Of a stretch of DNA of 8,570 nucleotides, positions 1 to 6,561 are shown piece after piece. Position 1 is the first letter of the stretch. Every line of letters starts with the position of its first letter. The notes beneath the pieces are model-generated. The model made no database searches. It saw nothing but the letters and a program-made list of their open reading frames with translations, and was not told the DNA's origin. Made by a program: the position numbers and the translations under genes. The DNA comes from an uncultured Ruminococcus sp. (GTDB lineage Bacteria > Bacillota > Clostridia > Oscillospirales > CAG-272). The stretch spans positions 1 through 8,570 of the forward strand of contig CADBRS010000109.1 in assembly GCA_902797125.1 (NCBI GenBank), in the 5' to 3' direction.

Positions 1-420
1 AAATTCAACCGGGAAACGGCACTCCATCTTCCCAAAGATCATCACTATGACGCGCTGGCGGTAGGCAGTGTTCCTGAGAACGGATTCGTAGACCGGACCA
101 AAGGATACGTGCTCTACATCAAAGCCATGGGCAGGGGAAACCGAATGAGAGGACACCGGAACCCGTGCGGAATCATCACGGACAAATGGACAGACCGCCG
201 TAAAAGATTCAACGGACTGCAAACAGGCGACATCGTTCACGTAGCGATCCCGAGTGGGAAATATGAAGGAACATATACAGGCCGTTTGATGATTCGGAAA
301 AGTGGAAGTCATGATATCCGAACGCTTGACGGCAAACTGGTTACAGGCACAAAGAAATCTATTTACACAGTTCGGCAACGTGCCGACGGTTACAGTTACA
401 AATATAAAAAAGCAGAATGA
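1..420 (+). CDS. iscB: IscB RNA-guided nuclease, C-terminal part (5' end outside window)
   Basis: The reading frame is open from the first base and ends at TGA 418-420, giving 139 visible residues. The order of motifs matches the C-terminus of IscB: LPKDHHYDALAVG (visible residues 10-22) is RuvC-III with the HxxD pair H14/D17. It is followed by a VLYIKAMGRGNRMRG block, then QTGDIVHVAIPSGKYEG and a GRLMIRKSGSHDI block, and near the end QRADGYSY. IscB is known as the nuclease of IS200/IS605-type elements; it uses an omega-RNA, normally encoded just upstream of the gene, to cut target DNA with HNH and RuvC domains. RuvC-I, RuvC-II, the bridge helix, HNH and the omega-RNA would lie to the left and cannot be judged. 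The part seen has no frameshift or stop, so the C-terminus is intact. A GTG at 109 opens a shorter frame but falls inside the conserved domain and is not the start. dnaE follows 80 bp downstream on the same strand. The family is well supported; activity is unknown. Confidence 0.87.
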   Translation, partial: KFNRETALHLPKDHHYDALAVGSVPENGFVDRTKGYVLYIKAMGRGNRMRGHRNPCGIITDKWTDRRKRFNGLQTGDIVHVAIPSGKYEGTYTGRLMIRKSGSHDIRTLDGKLVTGTKKSIYTVRQRADGYSYKYKKAE

Positions 421-426
421 AAAGGA

Positions 427-469
427 GGGCAATTCCTCTCGGCAGTTGAACAACCGAGGAGCCTTGCCC
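427..469 (+). repeat. Imperfect hairpin between iscB and dnaE (possible IS right end)
   Basis: GGGCAA (427-432) pairs with TTGCCC (464-469), and CTCGG (438-442) pairs with CCGAG (454-458); an internal bulge of about five bases separates the two stems and the apical loop is 11 bases. No T-tract follows, so a standard intrinsic terminator is unlikely. IS200/IS605-family elements carry imperfect subterminal hairpins recognised by the TnpA Y1 transposase, and the position seven bases after the iscB stop fits a right-end hairpin. The element boundary cannot be fixed without the left end or an empty site. It could instead be an mRNA-stabilising or attenuating structure in the dnaE leader. Confidence 0.5.
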
Positions 470-484
470 AGTATCCTGAAAATT

Positions 485-490
485 AGGAGG
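485..490 (+). promoter_or_regulatory. Ribosome binding site of dnaE
   Basis: AGGAGG lies ten bases before the ATG at 501. It is a full-strength Shine-Dalgarno match and fixes the dnaE start at that ATG, which is followed at once by the conserved N-terminal PHP motif. Confidence 0.85.
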
Positions 491-500
491 AAGACTTGTC

Positions 501-3500
501 ATGAGCGGCTTTGTCCATCTTCATCTGCACAGTGAATACAGCCTCCTGGACGGGGCATGCAGGATCGGGGATATCCCTGCCTGCGTCAAGAGTTTGGGGC
601 AGACGGCAGTGGCTTTGACCGATCATGGCGTCCTTTTCGGCGCGCCTGCTTTTTACGACGCCTGCATCCGGGAAGGGATCAAACCGATCATCGGGTGCGA
701 AGTCTATGTTTCACTGAAGAGCCGCTTCGAGAAATCTGTAGGCAATGCCCAATATTTTCATCTGATCTTGCTCTGTGAAACACAGCAGGGCTATCAGAAT
801 CTTGTCAAACTCGTATCGCTTTCTTTTACGGAAGGCTTTTACAGCAAGCCCAGAGTGGATTATGAACTTCTTGAAAAGTATCACGAAGGACTGATCGCGC
901 TATCCGGATGTCTGGGCGGGGAAGTCGCCAAGGCTCTGGCTTCGATGGACTATGCCGGCGCGCGAGCGGCGGCTTCCCGTCTTGCCGGAATATTCGGGCA
1001 GGATCATTTCTTTATCGAAATGCAGAATCACGGACTGCAGGCACAGTTGGCGATCATTCCTCAGCTGGCGCATCTCGCAAAAGAACTCGGACTGGGCATT
1101 GTGGCCACCAACGACTGCCATTATGCAAGACGGCGCGATGCAGATGCTCAGGCCGCTCTGATGTGCATCCAGATGAACCGGCTCGTCGCCGAGGGACGAC
1201 TTCCCGGATTTGAAACGGACGAGCTGTATATCAAAAGCGAAGAGGAGATGCTCAAGGCGTTCAAAGACTACCCCGAGGCCCTCGCAGCAACCGTTACGAT
1301 CGCAGACCGTTGTCAGGTCGATTTTGACTATACAAAGACATACCTGCCGAAATTCCCATGTCCGAACGGATTGGACGCACAGGCCCTCCTTCGAAAAAAT
1401 GCCGAGGAAGGTCTGATCGAAAAGACCGAACAGAACTTGATCCCTTACCGGGGCTTTTCACTCAAGGATTATCAGGACCGGATGGATTATGAACTGGACG
1501 TCATAGGCAAAATGGGGTATGCGGACTATTTTCTGATCGTGCAGGACTATGTCGGATTCGCCAAGAAAAAAGACATTCCGGTCGGTCCGGGCAGAGGTTC
1601 CGGATGCGGAAGTCTTGTCGCTTACCTTTTGAAAATCACGGATATCGATCCTTTGCGCTTCGACCTACTGTTCGAACGGTTTTTGAACCCGGAACGGGTC
1701 AGCATGCCGGATATCGATATCGATTTCTGCTATTCACGAAGAGATGAAGTGGTTCAGTACGTCAAAGAAAGATACGGCTCGGACCACGTATCTCAGATCA
1801 TCACGTTCGGCACATTGGCCGCCCGGGCGGCAGTCAAAGACGTCGGGCGCGTTCTGGGTGTCAGTTATGCTGAAACGGATGCCATCTCCAAAGCGATCCC
1901 CAGAGACCTGAATATCACTTTGGACGCGGCACTTCAATCGTCTGACGATCTCAAAGCCATGTATGAAAGCGATCCTGTGACACAGCGCGTGATCGATCTG
2001 GCCAGAACGATCGAGGGCATGCCCAGAAACATTTCCATCCATGCCGCCGGCGTTGTGATCACAGACCGGAGAGTGGACGATTATGTGCCTTTGGCTCAGT
2101 CCGGAGGGGTGATCGTGACTCAGTTCGATATGGACACGATCGCTCATCTGGGGCTGCTCAAGTTCGACTTTTTGGCCCTTCGCTATCTGACGATTCTTCA
2201 TGAGGCGGAGCAGTTGATCCGGGTCAGGGATCCGGAGTTTTCACTGAACAGTCTCTCTTTCGAGGATCCTGCAACCTATCGGCTGATCTCCGAAGGGAAG
2301 ACAGAAGGGGTTTTCCAGCTCGAAAGCGAAGGCATGAAAAACATGCTGATGGAGTTCAAGCCTAAATGCATAGAGGATATCATTGCGGCGATCGCACTGT
2401 ACAGGCCCGGCCCGATGGATTCGATCCCGAAATACATCTATAACAGCCAGCATCCTGAAAAGATCACCTATGCGCTGCCCGAGCTGAAGCCTATCCTCGC
2501 GTCCACGTACGGATGCATCATCTATCAGGAACAGGTCATGTCCGTTTTCAGGACGGTCGCGGGGTATTCTTTCGGCCATGCGGATATCGTCAGGCGCGCC
2601 ATGTCCAAGAAAAAAGCGGACGTTCTGGAAGCAGAACGGACCGCCTTTATCCAAGGCGCCGGAGAACGGGGCGTTCCGGAGAAAAAGGCAACGGAACTGT
2701 TCGAGGAGATGTCCTCGTTCGCCAGTTACGCGTTCAATAAGAGTCATGCCGCGGCCTATGCCGTGATCACCTACCGGACGGCCTACCTGATGGCCCATCA
2801 CCCCAATGCCTATTTTGCCGCTCTGATGACCTCTGTGATGGGTGATATCGGGAAACTGACAGGCTATATTGCACAATGTCAGAAGCGGGGCATTCGGGTC
2901 CTTCCTCCGGATATCAACGAATCTATGCGCAGCTTCACAGTCAGCGGTCAGGATATCCGGTTCGGACTGCTGGGACTCAAAAACGTTGGAGAGACGTGTG
3001 TGGTCAATCTGATAAGGGAGAGACAAAACGGACCTTTTACGTCCTTCGAGGATTACTGCAAGCGGATGGCTTCATACGATTTCAACAAGCGCGTAACAGA
3101 GGCGTTCATCATGGCCGGATGTTTCGACAGTCTGGGCGAATACCGCAGCAGGCTGCTCGCTTCCTATGAAATGATCATGGATACGGAAACCCAGCACGTC
3201 AAGGCGGGACTGTCGGGTCAGATCGATCTGTTCTCGCTGATGGAACCGGAAAACGTACCCAAGAAATTCAATATGCCCAATCTGCCCGAGCTGCCCCTCA
3301 AGGAGAAGCTGAATCTCGAAAAGCAGGTTTCAGGCATGTATTTTTCCGGTCACATCCTGGACAGTTACTCGCAGCACGTCGAGCGGCTTCATCCCGCTCA
3401 GATCCGAGACATCCTGGACGAAGAAAAAGAGCCGTCCTTCAAAGACGGCACTGTGTGCGTCATCTGCGGTTTGGTATCGAAGATCACCGTCAAGCCGACC

Positions 3501-4052
3501 AAACGAGGAGACCGGATGGCATACGTCACGCTGGAAGACAAAACCGGCGAGATCGAATGCGTCGTTTTTCCGAATCCTTTTTCCAGAGATGAAAAAAACC
3601 TGCAGCCGGATACTCCGCTGGCCGTAGAAGGGGCCGTGCAGCGCAGGGAAGACGAGCCCGTCAGACTCCTCTTCAACCGGTGCATCCCCTTGACGGACAA
3701 CACGCAATCCTCATCCGGCTTGCCCGGATTTGAACCCCGTGAGAGCCGTTTTGAACAGGCTCGCGAAGGCTTGACGAAAACTCATGATGCTCCAAAAACT
3801 GCCGCGTCTTCCTTTTCGGAAGGCAGACTGTATCTCCGGGTGAAATCGATGGATGATCCCGGTGTCAAAAAGGTGCGTGCGCTCCTGTCGATTTTCAACG
3901 ACGGCCGGGTCAGCGTATCGTGGTATGACCGGAGCACCAATCAATATGTTCCATTCGAAGGACGCGTGCTTTACGGGGACAGACTTGATGAAGAACTTGT
4001 CAAGTGTCTGGGCCGTGAGAACGTGGTCTTCAAAACGATAAAAAAGCAATAA
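501..4052 (+). CDS. dnaE: DNA polymerase III subunit alpha (DnaE)
   Basis: This is the catalytic subunit of a replicative family C DNA polymerase, acting at the fork with the sliding clamp. The 1183 residues are close to the usual DnaE length. The N-terminal PHP domain (about 1-215) shows HLHLHSEYS at 6-14, and the probable metal ligands H8, H10, D17, H42, E67, H87, C137, D205 and H207 are all present, which suggests a working metal site. The polymerase core has GPGRGSGCGS at 362-371, the catalytic pair D404/D406 in PDIDIDF (403-409), a third aspartate D556 in KFDFL, and a fingers motif DIVRRAMSKKK near 695-705. A helix-hairpin-helix region follows at about 818-890, then QIDLF at 907-911, a good match to the beta-clamp-binding motif, an OB fold at about 984-1065, a poorly conserved Ser/Thr-rich linker (about 1067-1107) and a small C-terminal domain from about 1108. 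The start is set by AGGAGG ten bases upstream. Nothing is truncated. Whether the organism also has PolC, common in Firmicutes, cannot be seen here. Confidence 0.97.
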   Translation: MSGFVHLHLHSEYSLLDGACRIGDIPACVKSLGQTAVALTDHGVLFGAPAFYDACIREGIKPIIGCEVYVSLKSRFEKSVGNAQYFHLILLCETQQGYQNLVKLVSLSFTEGFYSKPRVDYELLEKYHEGLIALSGCLGGEVAKALASMDYAGARAAASRLAGIFGQDHFFIEMQNHGLQAQLAIIPQLAHLAKELGLGIVATNDCHYARRRDADAQAALMCIQMNRLVAEGRLPGFETDELYIKSEEEMLKAFKDYPEALAATVTIADRCQVDFDYTKTYLPKFPCPNGLDAQALLRKNAEEGLIEKTEQNLIPYRGFSLKDYQDRMDYELDVIGKMGYADYFLIVQDYVGFAKKKDIPVGPGRGSGCGSLVAYLLKITDIDPLRFDLLFERFLNPERVSMPDIDIDFCYSRRDEVVQYVKERYGSDHVSQIITFGTLAARAAVKDVGRVLGVSYAETDAISKAIPRDLNITLDAALQSSDDLKAMYESDPVTQRVIDLARTIEGMPRNISIHAAGVVITDRRVDDYVPLAQSGGVIVTQFDMDTIAHLGLLKFDFLALRYLTILHEAEQLIRVRDPEFSLNSLSFEDPATYRLISEGKTEGVFQLESEGMKNMLMEFKPKCIEDIIAAIALYRPGPMDSIPKYIYNSQHPEKITYALPELKPILASTYGCIIYQEQVMSVFRTVAGYSFGHADIVRRAMSKKKADVLEAERTAFIQGAGERGVPEKKATELFEEMSSFASYAFNKSHAAAYAVITYRTAYLMAHHPNAYFAALMTSVMGDIGKLTGYIAQCQKRGIRVLPPDINESMRSFTVSGQDIRFGLLGLKNVGETCVVNLIRERQNGPFTSFEDYCKRMASYDFNKRVTEAFIMAGCFDSLGEYRSRLLASYEMIMDTETQHVKAGLSGQIDLFSLMEPENVPKKFNMPNLPELPLKEKLNLEKQVSGMYFSGHILDSYSQHVERLHPAQIRDILDEEKEPSFKDGTVCVICGLVSKITVKPTKRGDRMAYVTLEDKTGEIECVVFPNPFSRDEKNLQPDTPLAVEGAVQRREDEPVRLLFNRCIPLTDNTQSSSGLPGFEPRESRFEQAREGLTKTHDAPKTAASSFSEGRLYLRVKSMDDPGVKKVRALLSIFNDGRVSVSWYDRSTNQYVPFEGRVLYGDRLDEELVKCLGRENVVFKTIKKQ

Positions 4053-4056
4053 TATC

Positions 4057-4062
4057 GGAGGG
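4057..4062 (+). promoter_or_regulatory. Ribosome binding site of the GH38 gene
   Basis: GGAGGG stands between the dnaE stop (4050-4052) and the ATG at 4066. Only three bases separate it from the start codon, shorter than the usual five to nine. With the 13-bp gap this is consistent with initiation helped by ribosomes finishing dnaE. No other start in frame gives a better fit, because the conserved first beta strand begins at residue 4. Confidence 0.65.
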
Positions 4063-4065
4063 CTT

Positions 4066-6459
4066 ATGAAAAAGCATGTCTATTTTGTGGGTAATGCCCA
4101 TTTGGATTCTGTCTGGATGTGGCAATGGCAGGAGGGAAGCGCGGAAGCCAAGGCGACCGTACGCAGCGCACTGGACAGAATGAAGGAGTATCCCGAGTTC
4201 AAGTTCGTCTGTTCTTCCGCCGTTCTGTATCAGTGGATCGAGACCTTTTCACCCGACATGTTTGAAGAGATCAGGCAAAGAGTCAAAGAAGGCAGATGGA
4301 TCATTGTGGGAGGCTGGCACGTTCAGCCGGACTGCAACAATCCTTCCGGTGAGGGATTTGCCCGCCAGTCGCTCTATGCACAGAGATATTTCTATGACAG
4401 ATTCGGAAAAACAGCGGAAATAGGCTATAACGTCGACTCTTTCGGGCACAATGCCTCGATGCCGCAGATCCTCCAAAAAAGCGGGATGAAAGGCTACTAT
4501 TTCATGCGTCCGATGCCGCACGAAATGGATCTGCCATCCAGCATTTTCCGCTGGCATTCTCCAGACGGCTCGTCTGTGATGGTTTATCGGATCTTCGACC
4601 GGTACTGTTTTGACGCGCAGGATCTTCCCGCTCTCGAAGAGTTCGTTGAGCAAGCATCTGAAGCGGCTCATACGGACGTGGACGGTGTGTCGATTTTCTA
4701 CGGCGTCGGAAACCACGGGGGCGGACCGACCAAACAGAATCTGAATATCATCCGGGAATTTGCGATCAAGCACCCGGATTTTGAAGTCGTTTATTCGGAC
4801 TGCAAAGACTTTTTGGATATGTGCGAGTCCTTCAAAGGCCATATCCCGGATGTCAAAGGCGAGTTGCAACATCATGCATCCGGATGCTACGCAGCTGTTT
4901 CCGAAGTCAAAAATCAAATCAGAAAAGGCGAAAACATCTTGTACAGCGCAGAAGCGTTGTCCTCTCTGTCTTCATCTCTTCTAGGCTCCCGTGTTCCGAC
5001 GCAGGAGATTAGGGACGCATGGAAACAGATCTGCTTCGCGCATTTTCACGATTCCATGGGCGGATGCTGCATCAGACCCGTCTACGATGACGTTTTTGCC
5101 ATGACGGGCGAAGCACGGAACAAGGGTTCGAAAATTGTCAACGACGCCGTTCAGACGCTGTCCTGGGCCGTTGATACGTCCCGGGTGAAGAACGGGCTGC
5201 CTGTCGTTATATTTAACCCGCATCCCTGGACCGTCCGTCAAAGCGTCACCGTGAACAAACAGGCGGATACGGTCAGGGACGCCAAAGGACGCAAAGTCCG
5301 CTGTCAGCAGGTCTTCTCCCCGACAGCCAGCTGCTATCACCGGAACGACGTCATGTTCGTCGCGGAAGTCCCGGCCTTCGGATATACGACTTACGTGATC
5401 GAAGATACAGGCCGGCATGATCCGATTCCGGAAAACAGGAAGGTCGGCAGAGCAGTCCTTGAAAATGACTATTTGAGAGTGACATTCGATCCCGCGACCG
5501 GCACGGTCAGTGAAATGCTGGATAAGCAGACAAATAGAAACTGGATCGGAGGCCCGGGCGGACAGGGTATCGTGATCGATGAAACAGACCATGACACCTG
5601 GAGCCACGGCAAGAACAGTTTTGACAAAGTCGTAGGCCAGTTCAAAAAAGTGAAGATGGAGTGGACTGAAAAAGGACCGGTGCGTCAGACCCTGAAGATC
5701 ACATATCGGTACGGTTCATCCACGATGGCACAGTATTATTCACTTTTGTCCGATGAAAAAGTGATGAGAGTCCGCGTCAAACTGGATTGGCAGGAAAAGC
5801 ACAAAATGCTCAAGATCGCATATCCGGTCGATATCACCGATCCCCAGGCCCTTTACGAGATACCTTTCGGTATGGTCGAGCGCCCGATGAACGGAGAAGA
5901 GGAACCCGGGCTCATGTGGACAGGCCTCCGGGGCAAAGAAGGATTCTTCGGAATGCTGAACACCAATCGCTATTCCTTCAGTGCCAAAGACAAAACCATG
6001 TATCTCACGGCCGTGAGGAGCCCGATGTACGGAGACCACGGTGCCGGACGTTTTTCGGAAAGCGAATATACGGACCTGGGCGCTTGCGAACTGTCTTATG
6101 CGGTTTGTCCGGACTGCAGTCCCAAACAGGCTTCCAGACTGGCTCGCGAGTGGAATATGCCGCTCCAGCACGTGATCGAAAATGCACATGAAGGAAAACT
6201 GCCGAGAACATATTCGGGCTTTGAGATCGATTCAGACCACGTCGTGCTGTCCGCGTTCAAGCGGAGTGAAGACCAGAAAGGCTGGATCGTCCGTTTCTTT
6301 GAAACGATCGGAGAACCGACGGATGTTTCGCTTTCGGGACCTTGCTTGAGAAAGCCCATTCGCACAAAAGTCAAACCGTTCGAGGTCAAAACGATGTATC
6401 TGGCGGATGAAGAAAGCGAGTGGAATGAAGTTTTGATGACGGAATTCGCTTGCGAATAG
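4066..6459 (+). CDS. Glycoside hydrolase family 38 alpha-mannosidase
   Basis: A 797-residue GH38 enzyme; the family removes alpha-linked mannose by a retaining mechanism with a bound zinc ion. The N-terminal catalytic barrel starts with FVGNAHLDSVWMW, where H12 and D14 are the expected zinc ligands. NVDSFGHN at 122-129 holds D124, the expected nucleophile and third ligand, and HFHDSMGGC from 326 supplies H328 as the fourth. A helical middle region lies at about 265-350, and the rest (about 375-797) fits the C-terminal beta-sandwich domains. There is no signal peptide or membrane segment, so it should act in the cytoplasm on imported mannosides or oligosaccharides. The HDSMGGC variant resembles the branch that includes mannosylglycerate hydrolase MngB, but substrate cannot be assigned. 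It begins 13 bp after dnaE with no room for a promoter, so it is probably co-transcribed with dnaE. No sugar transporter or regulator is next to it. The family call is secure; the specificity is open. Confidence 0.93.
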   Translation: MKKHVYFVGNAHLDSVWMWQWQEGSAEAKATVRSALDRMKEYPEFKFVCSSAVLYQWIETFSPDMFEEIRQRVKEGRWIIVGGWHVQPDCNNPSGEGFARQSLYAQRYFYDRFGKTAEIGYNVDSFGHNASMPQILQKSGMKGYYFMRPMPHEMDLPSSIFRWHSPDGSSVMVYRIFDRYCFDAQDLPALEEFVEQASEAAHTDVDGVSIFYGVGNHGGGPTKQNLNIIREFAIKHPDFEVVYSDCKDFLDMCESFKGHIPDVKGELQHHASGCYAAVSEVKNQIRKGENILYSAEALSSLSSSLLGSRVPTQEIRDAWKQICFAHFHDSMGGCCIRPVYDDVFAMTGEARNKGSKIVNDAVQTLSWAVDTSRVKNGLPVVIFNPHPWTVRQSVTVNKQADTVRDAKGRKVRCQQVFSPTASCYHRNDVMFVAEVPAFGYTTYVIEDTGRHDPIPENRKVGRAVLENDYLRVTFDPATGTVSEMLDKQTNRNWIGGPGGQGIVIDETDHDTWSHGKNSFDKVVGQFKKVKMEWTEKGPVRQTLKITYRYGSSTMAQYYSLLSDEKVMRVRVKLDWQEKHKMLKIAYPVDITDPQALYEIPFGMVERPMNGEEEPGLMWTGLRGKEGFFGMLNTNRYSFSAKDKTMYLTAVRSPMYGDHGAGRFSESEYTDLGACELSYAVCPDCSPKQASRLAREWNMPLQHVIENAHEGKLPRTYSGFEIDSDHVVLSAFKRSEDQKGWIVRFFETIGEPTDVSLSGPCLRKPIRTKVKPFEVKTMYLADEESEWNEVLMTEFACE

Positions 6460-6478
6460 AATCATAACAATCAATTCA

Positions 6479-6491
6479 GCCGCACAGCGGC
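6479..6491. repeat. Small GC-rich hairpin next to the terminator
   Basis: GCCGC (6479-6483), ACA, GCGGC (6487-6491) form a perfect five-base stem with a three-base loop. It lies between the mannosidase stop and the main terminator. Read on the plus strand it is followed by an A-tract and not T, so it is not a terminator by itself. It may add stability at the transcript 3' end, or be chance. Confidence 0.4.
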
Positions 6492-6493
6492 CT

Positions 6494-6540
6494 AAAAAAG
6501 TGCGCGGAAGATCCCTTTCGAAAGATCTTCCGCGCATTTT
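6494..6540. terminator. Bidirectional intrinsic terminator between convergent genes
   Basis: A perfect 13-bp inverted repeat, TGCGCGGAAGATC (6501-6513) and GATCTTCCGCGCA (6524-6536), encloses a ten-base loop. It is preceded by six A (6494-6499) and followed by four T (6537-6540). On the plus strand it ends the dnaE-mannosidase transcript with a short T-tract. On the minus strand the six A become a six-T tract, so termination of the permease transcript should be the stronger direction. The site lies in the 102-bp gap between the two stop codons, as expected for a shared terminator. Confidence 0.88.
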
Positions 6541-6561
6541 CAGATGGACTGAGCAAACAGT

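Noticed and set aside
427..469. Intrinsic terminator for iscB
   Set aside because: The hairpin is bulged and no T-tract follows, so termination at this site is not supported by sequence.
446..477. Possible dnaE promoter: TTGAAC (446-451) and TATCCT (472-477)
   Set aside because: The spacer is 20 bases, longer than the usual 16-18, the -10 match is weak, and the -35 would lie inside the hairpin. Not enough to call a promoter.
302..535. 77-codon plus-strand frame bridging the end of iscB and the start of dnaE
   Set aside because: It overlaps both real genes in another frame, has no ribosome binding site at its start, and its protein shows no family features.
1708..1724. Short GATATC/GATATCGAT repeats
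   Set aside because: They come from the codons of the conserved PDIDIDF catalytic motif in dnaE and need no other explanation.
2241..3026. Long open frame (261 codons) on the minus strand inside dnaE
   Set aside because: It lies wholly opposite a certain gene, its protein has no recognisable motif, and long antisense frames are expected from the codon bias seen here. The same applies to minus-strand frames at 1734-2201, 3330-3707, 3711-4049, 4249-4917, 4981-5607 and 5740-6189.
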